This document shows positions 22,305 through 32,534 of a stretch of DNA of 64,000 nt, one piece after another. Origin of the DNA: Harmothoe impar (taxonomy: Eukaryota; Annelida; Polychaeta; Phyllodocida; Polynoidae); assembly GCA_947462335.1 (NCBI GenBank), contig OX381718.1, forward strand, positions 42,842,281-42,906,280. The letters are read 5' to 3'. The translations under genes were made by a program, and so were the position numbers. Each line of letters begins with the position of its first letter. Within the stretch, counting starts at the first letter, position 1. The notes under the pieces are model-generated. The model was not told the DNA's origin, searched no databases, and saw only the letters and a list, made by a program, of their open reading frames with translations.

Positions 22305-23141
22305 TTGTGAGGCCCCTATCCCTCAAAAGGCCTCTATCCCTCAAATATTTGTGAGATAGGGGCCGTTTGAGACTTAGGGCCCACCTCAGGTCCCTATATA
22401 GCAAAAAGTCCCTATCCCACAAAATTTTGAGACATAGGGACCACATTTAAACAGCCCCTATCTCACAAATATTTGTAGGATAGGGGCCATTTGAGGGATA
22501 GGGACATGTCAGGCCCCTATCCTACAAACAATCCCTAAGTATCAAAGGCCCTATCCATAAAAAACCTTTGTAATAATTTCTAGGACGATTTTTTGCTTCT
22601 GCAGCAAGGAGGTAGGCCTCACAATAAGTCATGGGGGCCTTCTGAGGTCTATATCTATAGCTTGCAGACTGACACCTGTTATCACTTTGTACGCTCTGAA
22701 CCATGAGGAGGTATATTTTGCAACCTAAAACAGGTATGTGTGTCTCACAAAGTAATTTATGATTCTTTTTGAATATGAATTCATTGGCAGGATTCATAAA
22801 AACATAAAAGATGGGCGAAGAAAATGTTTCTTACAGTCAAAATATTCCATGGCCCTCTCGTCAAAAGGTTTCACACGCCCCTTTTTTTCCTACAATGGGC
22901 CATACCACTCATTTCTTTTCAGCTCCCCCCCCCCTCCGCCTCACAGGAGTGATTATATATTTTGAGGGATAGGGACATGGAAAAAAATATTTGGGGCTTT
23001 GGGACTTCACATGGGCCCTATGTCTCAAACCGTTTTGAGGGATAGGGGCTGTTTGGCACATAGGGACTTCACCTGGTCCCTATCCCTCAAACGGACCAAT
23101 TTTGAGGGATAGGGGCCTTTTGAGGGATAGGGGCCTCACAA
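22305..23141. mobile_element. Foldback element with CTATCCCTCAAA iterons
   Basis: The left end TTGTGAGGCCCCTATCCCTC and about 20 further bases recur inverted at 23100-23141 almost perfectly. Variants of CCCTATCCCTCAAA and TTTGAGGGATAGGGGCC are repeated throughout both arms (at least 12 in either orientation). About 837 bp. The frames at 22522-22965 in the middle are not recognised. GGG flanks both ends. Confidence 0.65.
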
Positions 23142-23621
23142 GGGTCCCCCATATAGACCTTTACAAATTCCCCCACAAGCCCACACACTCTCTAGCACAA
23201 ATGTGTTTCCTACCTCTCTGAGTGCCTGGCACACACCCACGTGTTTGTGAGTTTAGAAGAAGGGTGCCATAAAAGGATTCATGTAATTATTCTGCTTGAA
23301 CTTGTCACTTTGCACCTGCCCTTGAAAATTGATTTTAAAGGTGACTTTTGATGTGCCCTTTCTGTGGTGAAATCGGACCATTGTTCCCAGACCTCTATTT
23401 GGTTGAGAATCCATCTGTCCCCTCCCTGTTTTGCTGTTCTTCCACTGTTATTGTCCACTGCTTCTCATCATCAGGTTAATTTTCTCAGTCAGCAAAGATA
23501 ATTTTATTTCTCGAATTTAGGGGAATTTAGCCCTTGTATGGAGCCTTTAGAACAGGTCAAATGACGCCGCCAAAGTTCCTAAACCTTTTCTCTGCGATGG
23601 ACAAGCTAAGTAGTTTTAATT
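23142..23621. other. No gene seen
   Basis: Ordinary sequence without recognisable features. Confidence 0.55.
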
Positions 23622-23720
23622 TATGACGCCCTGTGTTGTTATGGTGCATGAATGCATGCCGGATGCTTTGGGAGTGTATCAACCATGTAGGCATGCATGC
23701 TACATGAATGCAGTAGTGGC
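23622..23720. mobile_element. TTAN-MITE, internal fragment
   Basis: Contains GTTATGGTGCATGAATGCATG, CTTTGGGAGTGTATCAACC and TAGGCATGCATG, the family middle. Termini absent. Confidence 0.5.
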
Positions 23721-23856
23721 AAATTATATTCCAAGATACCGGCATATGTTACTTGGTACCAGCGTTTGCCTCGAGAATGAGGCGGTGAATTCGATTCAAT
23801 TAATAGCAGCGCCCTCCGTGACCCTAGCGGGGAGGAGAAGAAGTAGAATGTATTAA

Positions 23857-24110
23857 CCCTCTACGGACCGCATAGCGGTTAAATGGCCTACGCCCTTTGT
23901 TGGCATGGTGCATACATTAAAGGGGCAATATCACCACTCACACTTAACCACATAGTAGACTAGAACAGTACTATAACAATGTGACTGGGCCACGCTCAGT
24001 GATTATTCCGCTTAAAATAACCCTGGTGAGTAACTCATCACGTATGTATTCATGCATTATGCCGATAAGGGCAACAAGGCACATTAAAGCACCATGTGGT
24101 CCTTAGAGGG
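23857..24110. mobile_element. TTAN-MITE carrying a nested MITE
   Basis: Left end CCCTCTACGGACCGCATAG after TTAA (23853-23856); right end ATGTGGTCCTTAGAGGG before TTAG (24111-24114). It is interrupted between the first GGTGCAT and CCCTGGTGAGTAACTC by the element at 23921-24011. Confidence 0.85.
23921..24011. mobile_element. Small TTAA MITE nested in a MITE
   Basis: A 91-bp insert bracketed by TTAA (23917-23920, 24012-24015). The ends AGGGGCAATATCACC and GTGATTATTCCGC are inverted. It is the same family as 48467-48555: they share CAGACTAGAACAGTACTA and ACGCTC(A/G)GTGA. Uninterrupted copies of the host repeat show where it entered. Confidence 0.85.
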
Positions 24111-24114
24111 TTAG

Positions 24115-24783
24115 TTAGTTGTTAGTTGGAGGAAGCACCCTGGTACACACATTGAGTTTTCTGTCAGGCCTGCCTTACAGTTGATGTGGCACAGAACAGG
24201 CACCAGGTCTGTGCTGCCAACCAGTACTTAGCACAACCCAGTGGACACAGAACATTGAATCAACATTGAAAAATGGTTGTCAATGTTGTTTCAATATTGA
24301 TTCAACGTTGAGCTGAATTGTATGCCCACTCGGAACAGGGTATTTGTCTGGCAGGGGGAAGGGGTGAATGGTCTGTGATTGGTATTTACTTTCGAAATTA
24401 TAGTTAATTTTCCAAATAGTTAAACTTCTTGTGACTACGCATCTGGCTCTAGCTAATATCATAGTGAGAAATGTATCTATACACACAAATCGCACCAATG
24501 GCCAGGGGTTGCATGGAGGGAGGGGATATTTCGGGTTAGTGACAGAATTAATAGAAACTCGTCATATTATGAAGATCGTCATACTCTCGGTACTCATTTA
24601 CATGTACATGTAATAGATTATCTATTACATGGGTCATTCATCATGTGCCGAGTCATAAAGTGCTTAACGATCAGGAACCCCCGTGAGCTGCTCCCATATG
24701 TCATCAGTGCTGGAACATTGTTAGCACTAAGTACCATGTGGAGGTAATGACATTGTCTTGTGGAGTGGAGGAGACCGACTAAA
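24115..24783. other. No gene; small hairpin
   Basis: 24258-24312 contains CATTGAATCAACATTGA and TCAATATTGATTCAACGTTG, an imperfect hairpin. No gene is recognisable. Confidence 0.5.
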
Positions 24784-25078
24784 AGGAGTGATCATTTTAT
24801 AACAGCGGGGGGGGGGGGGGGGGGGGTGGGGGGGGTTCCAGTTCCCTCCCCACGAGAGGGGTCCAAATCCTTTCCATCCCGTCCCCCTCCCCCTAGGCGG
24901 GTTCAGATTGCTCAGGGCTGACGGGCTTAATTTATTTCGCCCCCCCCCCCCCCCCCCCGCCCTTAAGAGGAGTCCACTTTTTTTCGCCACCCTCTCAATG
25001 GGGTCCAAACATTTTTGCCCCCCCCCCCCACCCAAATGCACCCCCCCCCCCCCTGTTAAAAAAAAACTGACCACTCCC
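24784..25078. mobile_element. G/C-run MITE
   Basis: Left end AGGAGTGATCATTTTATAACAG followed by a run of about 30 G. Right end has C runs, TGTTAAAAAAAAACTGACCACTCCC then TAA. The interior is four homopolymer blocks. The left flank contains TAA. Confidence 0.75.
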
Positions 25079-25160
25079 TAAAGAGACAGCTGGCATAGAT
25101 AACGGTCAATAACCGTGAGGACCCATGTGTGCAGTGTGAGTATAGGGTAACATTATATAA

Positions 25161-25420
25161 CCCTTTAAGACCCGCAGGGTGCTTTGATGCAGTACCGGTA
25201 TGTCCCTTGTAGTCATGATGCATAAATGCATCCCTGCATGGCGAATCGATTCACTATAATTATGGCGGCATCGATTCATCATACCGACTGTAGGGGTTGA
25301 TATACACCAAAGGGGTCGGTACGGTACAGTAATGAAGTTGTTAGCAAGTTACTCGCCGGCACTGCATTGGTGTATCACGAAACAAATAATGCTTTAAAGC
25401 AAAATGTTGTCCTTAAATGG
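25161..25420. mobile_element. TTAN-MITE, full length
   Basis: CCCTTTAAGACCCGCAGG after ATAA; ends TGTTGTCCTTAAATGG before TTAA. The first hairpin has diverged; the second (AGCAAGTTACTCGCC) is present. Confidence 0.8.
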
Positions 25421-25529
25421 TTAAGTCTGCTTGTTGACCTATAGATCAGACAGGGCTGTGGGGCAGGGGTGGGGGTGGGGTGGTATTACAGGATAATCCC
25501 CCAGGGCTGTATTCCTATGGTACTGTTAC

Positions 25530-25761
25530 TCTGCAAGGACAGCATGATGCCTCACACTTTATTTCCATTTGCCATCTACTGCCCAGCTCGTTGACAGCGA
25601 TGGGGAGTGCATCATGCCAACCCTTCGGGAGTGTATCAACCACACAGGTTCAGGATGATGCATTGATGAACTAGCGGTTAGATGCCCCTCTGTGCTACAT
25701 TTATGCACCGAGAAGACAAAAGAGTATAGAGAATGTATTTGATACAATTTGCCTTAAAGGG
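25530..25761. mobile_element. TTAN-MITE, left end lost
   Basis: Has AAGGACAGCATGATGC, GCATCATGCCAACCCTTCGG, GAGTGTATCAACC and the right end TTTGCCTTAAAGGG before TTAG. Confidence 0.6.
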
Positions 25762-26136
25762 TTAGGCCTAAATGCCATGGGCAGAAGGGGTGAGCGCCGG
25801 GGGAGACTGTGGTTCTGAGACGATAGCCCGACCACAAATAACCCCCATTGTACATACAAACTACCTGGTAAGGGATGCCTTCCCATGGTATCTCTGATTA
25901 GTCCACTTATATTTGGGTAAAACGTGTTCAATCATACTACATGGATATTGAGGTGTAAATGTAAGAGGTGGAGGGACAGTTCTTTATTACGAGGTACTAT
26001 TATTTATATTCTGATCGAATATATAATTCAGTTTCGGCCTACGTATTATACCATTTCTGATCATACCTTAGATAAACTGTATTTTTCTGTTTCGTGGGAA
26101 ATCAGTTAGGTTCTCAATGTCAATGTCACCAGTTCT

Positions 26137-26307
26137 TGACCCCTGGGACTTGACCCCACCGTGACCCCATGACCTCCCTCTGCCCACACACAGCAGGATC
26201 TGGCCCCTGGACCCACTCTCCACCTCCTCGTTGTCACTCTGAGTGTATGGGGTGACTAAACATCTGTTAGGAGAGTGTTTGACCTTGGTTGACCTCCTAG
26301 CTGACCC
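26137..26307. promoter_or_regulatory. Nuclear-receptor half-site cluster
   Basis: Seven TGACCC/TGACCT half-sites (AGGTCA-type on the minus strand) in 171 bp. TGACCCCATGACCT (26162-26175) is a direct repeat with a 2-bp spacer (DR2). TGACCTTGGTTGACCT (26280-26295) has a 4-bp spacer (DR4). Others lie at 26137, 26151 and 26302. DR2 and DR4 are arrangements used by RXR heterodimers. Function is inferred. Confidence 0.35.
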
Positions 26308-27238
26308 ACGGGAGGAGATGATTGGTCCGCCTTATTGGTTTACCAATGCCATTAGGCCAAGAAAAAGAGTGTTTCATTCAAGTAACCCGGGCCGACCCTA
26401 GCACGTTTTTCTTTAGCACTGGATTTCCTTAAATTATAGCGATACGCAAGCCAATGTTGTTACCCAAAACCCAATTCATAATCAGTTTCTAGGCCGACTT
26501 TCAACGCTAAATCCGTCCTACATAACCGTCATTAGCTGTCGGCATGGTTCGAAGTGGCGTGTGGGTCAACAAACACCTAGACAGTCCTGTCCTATCACCC
26601 CCCCCCCCCCTCACACACATACATCCCATACACCCATACATCGACTAGTAAAATGTTTAACAGTTGTTGTAATGCTGTACTATTTAAAGTTCGGACACCT
26701 GCCTAGCAGCATTAGCACGTACCTTAATAATAGTTCATGGTATGTGGCTACCACAGGCTTAAACTAAGCAGCATGGTAATACGAAGGTTTTTGTAAGTAT
26801 AGTACAGTACTAGAACAACGATTTTCATACCCCAGATGCGGGTTATAAAATTCCCCCAAATTCTGGGTGCGGGTTATACGTGTAAATTTACGGTAGTATT
26901 GAAAGTATGCTGCTCAGTGTAAGCCCGTGGTGGTTCTGTGCACTGCCGGTAGTACAGCGCCTGTACTGTGGTGAGCGTAATGTAAGTAGTACATAGAGAT
27001 GGGCGTTTAACCCAGGTGATATCTTCACAGCAGCACCTGTCGACACGCCCCCCCCCCCCCCCCACCCTCGCACCCCGTCCCACTCACCTTGGCTATACCC
27101 ATACACATACATCGACCGGTGACAAGCTGCTGTTATATTGTACAACTTTATCATACATTAATCTTCTGACAACTGCGTAGCAACATTGTATAACAACTAT
27201 ACGTAGCAGCATTGGCAACGGTATAATGACTTCCATAA

Positions 27239-27345
27239 AGGATTGGCCATTTTTTAATAACAGAAGGAGGGGGGAGGGGGATTGGGGAAGGAACCAGAGA
27301 ACCGATAAATCCCTCCCCTCCTGTTGTTAGAAAATGGTCACTCCC
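27239..27345. mobile_element. G/C-run MITE, short copy
   Basis: AGGATTGGCCATTTTTTAATAACAG on the left, inverted at the right as CTGTTGTTAGAAAATGGTCACTCCC. TAA on both sides (27236-27238, 27346-27348) is a matched 3-bp target duplication. 107 bp. Confidence 0.8.
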
Positions 27346-27349
27346 TAAC

Positions 27350-27505
27350 GTATGTTCACATGTTTACTCCTGAAATTGACCACTGCCCCCACGCCCCTGA
27401 AGTATACACATTAAAATAAAGGGGTAATGTCTGCAAATAATTATACTCAGCAAGTAGGCCATCCCCACCTGCCCTGGGGCGTACATGCTTCATGGAAGAC
27501 TCCCA
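27350..27505. mobile_element. CATAAAGTATGTA-family MITE, diverged
   Basis: Shares CGTATGTTCACA, CTCCTGAAATTGACCAC, CCTGAAGT and ACACATTAAAATAAAGGG in order with 62250-62425. The right end GTACATGCTTCATGGAAG matches the other copy's right TIR. Confidence 0.6.
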
Positions 27506-27913
27506 TGTGATATTCTCATCAATGTAAATATCTCATATATGCACATATTGTACATATACAAATATTCTTGAAATGATAGACAGGTAATTGGAAACTAAAT
27601 ATTCACTCATTAAGGATATTCTGCGATCAATAGATGTACCACATCTGGACAACATAGGAATGCATATTTTATGCATATGTTCCGATAGATCCAAGAGTAA
27701 TGACAAATTAGATCACATCTAAGCAACTATATGACATGAACATGGGAGTTTAACACTGGTGACACCCCCTATACCCATACATCGATCACTGAAGAGTTGT
27801 TGTGATGATCTAATACAATGTATTTATACATTAAAATTCTGACAACTGCGCAGCAGCGTTCGGCAGGCCGTGTACTGAACTATGGGGAGTAGTGCATGGA
27901 CATGGGCGTTTAA

Positions 27914-28257
27914 AGATGGCTTAGGAGCTAATTTGGGGTCGATTTTAATTGTTCAGTTACACACGTAGTTTTGTTCATAATATCCATATGAATATGTGTG
28001 TAGCTTTTTAAATCATTCTGATATTTATAATTCCATAAAATGTAAAGAAAATCAGGGTCAGGATAGGTCAGGAGACCCGAATCTATCTGGGAAAGGGTTC
28101 CTCTGACTTGGCTTTAGCTATATTTCATGTAATACAAGTAACAGAATGTTTTAAAAAGCTACACCTATATGTATATGAACATTACGGATACAAAAATTGA
28201 AGAAATAAAAAATAAAAAATCGACCCCCCCCCCCCTCAAGTAGCTCCTAACCCATCT
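27914..28257. mobile_element. TTAA-target MITE with visible empty sites
   Basis: TIRs AGATGGCTTAGGAGCTA (27914) and, at the right, the complement of AGATGGGTTAGGAGCTA. TTAA brackets both ends (27910-27913, 28258-28261). The flanks GGGCGTTTAA|...|TTAACACTGG join to the sequence of uninterrupted paralogues at 27745 (GGGAGTTTAACACTGG) and 27005, which identifies the exact insertion site. The interior is AT-rich with a C run and a TCGACC/GGTCGA pair. Confidence 0.9.
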
Positions 28258-28261
28258 TTAA

Positions 28262-29371
28262 CACTGGTTATGACATCACACCCATGCCCCCTCCCCCACC
28301 CCACCTTCCTCATCTCCCCGCCCTGTGCCGGGAGTCAGTGAGGTGTAACATGTAACCTACTGGAGTGGACAGCCCCCGCCCAGCATCCACACAATAACTA
28401 CACCACAACACCCCACCACCTCACACCCGGGTCAACAGGTGTGTATACCTGGGGGATCGTTGGGGAACGTTGATAAATGATGTAACCGACTAGGTTTGGT
28501 CAAGGCGGAGGCCACATCCAAAAATGTGTGTTCCAAAGGTGATTTAAGCAGGGTCAGTGCCGCTCTTCTATAGATGTCTAAGGGGGGGGGGCACAGGGGC
28601 CCTTTTTCTTTGTGGAGGGTAGGGGGCACCCCCTGGATTCTCTACTGGGGGGGGGCAACCTCTTTGGGCTGAGTGAGCGAGGGTGAATTGTCTCACCCAT
28701 TCTCCTTGTTAGAGCCCCGTACAGTCTCATCTCTGCCCCAATTTGGGACTCTTCTGTGGCAGAGGGGGAGAAGACAGTAGGCCTACTACTTTTCTGCTCA
28801 CATCAAAGGTTTTCCCTCAATGATCTCATTAAAATTGGACCATTAAATCAATATGCTTAGAAGACAAAAATAGTGCATTGTCATGTAGGGACGGAGGATA
28901 CGGAGGTTTGCACACAGATGAAGGGAGTGCCAGGAGCGATAAATCTACACTGATAATCATTATGCTTCCGGGCCTAGTCTGTATAGTGGCTATCCAGGTT
29001 ACTTTAAGTAGTCATAGGGATACTGTTCAGAACGACGAACTGTTATTCAAAAAATAATACGTAGCCTAATACTTAAAGAAATGAAAAGTGTGGTTGGTCA
29101 TTAACAGGGATAGGGAGCCAAGAATTGACTAACTAGGTTAGTCACTTGTTATCCAGTACTGACTAAGGTCGGACTATCAGTGTACTCACCGGAGATTGTG
29201 TGTGTGTATGTGTGCGAGGTGCAGGGGGGTGTTTATATTTAGCACGTGACGAGCACATCATGGCCAGGAATGGAAAATGGGCCGCGTAATTCTAGGGCTG
29301 CTGTTGAGTGCAACCCCCACCAGGGGCTATTCTGGCGCTGCGGTCAGCTGCACTGGGGGTGGATATGATAA
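28262..29371. other. No gene; G/C-rich fragments
   Basis: 28567-28650 (CTATAGATGTCTAAGG, a G run, GGCACAGGGGCCC) resembles the left end of 47236-47492. 28975-29190 is the second copy of the old repeat also seen at 18730-18935. No gene recognised. Confidence 0.45.
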
Positions 29372-29608
29372 CCCTTGAGCACAACACGGTACCATTTTGG
29401 TGTGTCTGTCATGATACATTAATGCAGCGCCCGTGACTAGCACTGCATTGGTGTATCATTCCTATACTGATTGGGAGTGTATATCGATCCTTTTATCGAT
29501 CCCATGGAGTGGTCGTGATGCATGAATGAGTTACTCAAAATGGCTGCATTCACGCATCACGGTAATAAAGGGTATTGTACATTAAATCCCTATGCGCTCC
29601 TTAAAGGG
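29372..29608. mobile_element. TTAN-MITE, full length
   Basis: CCCTTGAGCACAACACGG after ATAA; right end ATGCGCTCCTTAAAGGG before TTAA (29609-29612). It lies 32 bp outside the 5.9-kb TIR element. Confidence 0.8.
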
Positions 29609-29862
29609 TTAAACCTCCATACCAGGTAGTTGTGGACTATTAGTACACCAGCTTATGGAATGGCATTGGTTTTTTTGGGTAAAGTTTTTGCAACAAGACT
29701 AAATCTGACCTAAATTAGATGAGGATTCAGAATTTTGATGTTGCCAAATTTTCCGAGCGTGCCCAGTGGGTGTAACCGGCCAAAATCCAAGATGGCCGCC
29801 AAATCTTCAAAAAATGTACATCTCATAGCAGGAATAGCACTCCTAGGTGTCATTTGACTTTA

Positions 29863-30210
29863 CCTACCCCCCCTAAATTGACCCAGGGGAATCCATTGGT
29901 GTTGTTGGTTTGTTGCTAGGACATCTGGTTGCCTAGCAACAAGCATTCTTGTTGTTTATTTCCTTAGCAACAGAGGCTTATCCACTCCCAAACCTATTTT
30001 AAAGTACACCTACCCCCCTAAATCGACCCTGGGGAATCCATTGGTGTTGTTGGTTTGTTGCTAGGACATCTGGTTGCCTAGCAACAAGCATTCTTGTTGT
30101 TTATTTCCTTAGCAACAGAGGCTTATCCACTCCCAAGCCTATTTCAACTTAAACCTACCCCCCCTTAATTAACCCTGAGGAATCCATTGGTGTTATTGGT
30201 TTGTTGCTGG
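29863..30210. repeat. Left subterminal array, ~145-bp X-box units
   Basis: 2.4 units; starts CCTACCCCCC at 29863, 30009 and 30154. Each full unit has GGGGAATCCATTGGTGTTGT, TTGTTGCTAGGACATC and GTTGCCTAGCAAC (29928-29940, 30073-30085), a perfect RFX X-box-type palindrome. The third unit is cut at TTGTTGCTGG, where the retroelement LTR begins. Confidence 0.88.
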
Positions 30211-30737
30211 TGTAGTGGTACCAATAGATGCCTCAATACTATCAGTGGTAAGCTAGACAGAGTGGGATAAGTGCAGGTGAACCCAGTGAGCCCACTGTAC
30301 GTGTGAGCCGAGTGGTCACCCGGGCCAGACGGCGCACTGCACATGTGAGCCGACTCGGCATGTGGGCCGGACGCCACACTGCGCGTGTGGGCCGGGTGGT
30401 CGGAACCCGAGCCAGATGCCTTAATGCATGTGTGAGCAGAGTGGTCGGCATCCGTGCCGGACGCCGCAGTGCACATGCAAGCCGACTGGCCAGCTTCATC
30501 CCTGCCAGATACCACACGGTGCGTCTGGGCCTGCTACCACCCAGCCAGTTGGACATTGGCCTCACTGAGAGCCACATGGTGGTGTACAGTGAGAGACCTA
30601 TGTCTGACCAGCCCTATCCTCAACTATTGGTTATTCTAGATATACACTAAGATCTGTACTTTGTGAACACAAGGAATTTGCCACACAATAAAGAGGATTA
30701 TTCTTACTTGCTAGAGTCTAGTCATTCCTACTATGCA
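30211..30737 (+). repeat. Candidate 5' LTR of gypsy-like element
   Basis: Starts TGTAGTGGTACC exactly where the tandem unit is interrupted. It contains a polyadenylation signal (AATAAA, 30688-30693) and a plausible TG...CA end at 30737. The right border is uncertain, because a long perfect hairpin spans it and no convincing tRNA primer-binding site follows. No matching 3' LTR exists in the window. Confidence 0.45.
30299..30490. repeat. 42-47-bp tandem repeats within the LTR
   Basis: About 4.5 units of a GC-rich sequence with GTGTGAGCCGAGTGGTC, GGGCCAGACG and CGCACTGCAC-like segments. They produce long spurious frames on both strands. Confidence 0.8.
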
Positions 30738-30776
30738 AGTGGTCACTGATGCCGTGACCACTTGCATAGTAGGAAT
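30724..30776. repeat. Perfect 23-bp hairpin
   Basis: Arms 30724-30746 (ATTCCTACTATGCAAGTGGT then CAC) and 30754-30776 are exact inverse complements around the 7-nt loop TGATGCC. It sits downstream of the LTR polyadenylation signal and before the gag-like frames. Confidence 0.95.
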
Positions 30777-30862
30777 TTGTGCCTCTTTGGTTGTTTGGTA
30801 TTGTACTTGTGTATGCAATGAGTAACCAGATTATCCTAGGAGAGGATGATATTGTGGTCCAC

Positions 30863-32351
30863 TAGCCGGCAGCTCCTTTCTCTGGTGACCTTGAGGAGGT
30901 ATCAGGAGGGGAAAGGGAGGTGAACACAGAGGAGGAAGTAAGAGTTGAAAGAAACGTTGCTGCTGGCCTCCAGGAGAAGGTCACTCGCCGGAGACACACC
31001 AACCTTGGTGGATCTAGGTAGCGAAGGCATACTGGGGGAGGAATTGGCCACAATGGGGAAGAGATTATGAACCTGGATTTGGACTGTAGTCCTTGTGGGG
31101 ATGGACTGCTGGACATTTTCAGTGATCAGCAACAACTGGGCCTAGATAGCCTAGATGAGCTGACTATTGGTAACACCAGGCTGTCATGGTCTGGGTTGGT
31201 CAATGTCCGTTGGCAGTTGGAGGAAGACCTTATTAGGAACCGTCAGAAGTCTATTTTTGAGGAAAATTACTCAAGAAAACGGACTCAGGTTCTAGAGGAG
31301 CACAGGGATGGTTGAGCACTTGTTGAGTCTGTCAATATTGAGGTTCATGATCTGGAAATGAAAAAAAAGAACACTTGGCTTTGGCAGTTATGAGTTTGGA
31401 GAATCAGTCAGCTGATGCCTGCATCCTTTTGACCGAAAAGAACCTTGCAATGAGTAAGATAAACAGATCAGTAGAACAACAGCAGGACAGACTCAGGGAG
31501 TTATTGGCAACCTCGAGTGAGCAGTCTGCAAAGCTTGGGAAAGGTACACCGGCTGAAGTGAACCCAGAACCAGTGAAAAACCGGTGAAGGGAGACACTGT
31601 AGCTAGAAGTTCTATTGAGAAGGGGTATGCTGCACCTTCGGAAATAGACTCGAAGGTGGCACCATCTCAGGGGAAGACTGCTCTGGAGATCTGGGCATCT
31701 AGGCGATCGGATATGTTGAGTAGCATTGATCGTAGCAGCATGTCTGCGAAGAAATATGCTATTCATCCGAAAACCTATGATGGCTCGATCCCATGGAAAA
31801 AATGGCTGGACCGTTTTGAGGACGACATGAAAACCAATGAATGGGATGATGGCCCTGGCAAGAATGCCCTCCTGTCCTTTGATAAGTACGGGGACGGTAC
31901 CTCAAAGGGTTTGATCGAAGCTGCAACCTGGGAATGCGGATAGATATATGGTGCAGACCCAGCAACCAAGCTAGAAGGCAGAAAACAAAAGAAAGGTGAG
32001 AGCTATCGCCAATTTGGGATGGATCTGCGCCGGTTGGCCGATGAAGCCTTCAAAAGCATGTCTCCTAGTGACCCATGGCTAGTGAAGAAACTAGCCTGTC
32101 GATTTATCGATGGGTTACAGGATCATATGTTGGCTTCAGAACTGGCCCATCTGTGGAGAACAGACATGTCCCTAGACGACTTGTTTCTTCTCGCAGATGA
32201 TTGTATCTGTAAACGCACCTTGCTGATAACCAAAGCAATCAATGTCTCTGTTGTCAAAAGTCGGAGAGAACCTGTGAACAATTCTGATTGGGAACCGGAT
32301 TTGTCTCCCTCTAAAACAGTCAGTGAAGGTGGCCTATTCTCATACATCTAA
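30863..32351 (+). pseudogene. gag-like region of Ty3/gypsy-type element, broken
   Basis: Read left to right, an acidic N-terminal region (about 30869-31315) contains an in-frame stop at 31018-31020 and ends in a stop at 31315. A frame change occurs at the A run near 31358-31366. The next frame (31375-31587) has a Gln-rich, coiled-coil-like segment (SVEQQQDRLRELL). A third frame (31584-32351), interrupted by one TAG at 31941, has the gag capsid look: YDGSIPWKKWLDRFEDD, then ESYRQFGMDLRRLADEAF and KKLACRFIDGL. This pattern is common in retrotransposon gag proteins. No CCHC zinc knuckle is seen. In an intact element gag would form the particle around the RNA. At least two stops and frame changes make it non-functional. 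It is followed by a protease on the same strand. Confidence 0.75.
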
Positions 32352-32534
32352 CAAAAAGGGGGAAGGGAGAGGTCAGGGCTGCTCTCAACAAAAGAGTGAG
32401 GCTGAGACTGAACCTCCTGTAGCTAATGCCCTAAAAGCTGCCATTACAGCCTCGGGATGTGATGAACTGGGAGTTGGCACTGATGTCCCCTTTCTGTAGT
32501 TCTGCTGTACCAGTTCCGCTGGTGAAAACCACAG

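Larger units (their letters stand above)
26585..27910. repeat. Diverged long tandem repeat
   Basis: Three to four diverged copies of a unit containing, in order, a C-rich tract, CCCATACATCGA, ACAACTGCGCAGCAGCATT-like, GTAGTACAT, and CATGGGCGTTTAACACTGGTGA. Copies lie near 26585-26780, 26930-27220 and 27745-27910, and the last unit continues at 28258 after an insertion. G/C runs occur in two units. Confidence 0.55.

Noticed and set aside
26540..26560. tRNA B-box (GGTTCGAAG)
   Set aside because: No matching A-box or cloverleaf around it.
30165..30650. Frames of over 110 codons on both strands
   Set aside because: GC-rich tandem repeats inside the candidate LTR; no domain.
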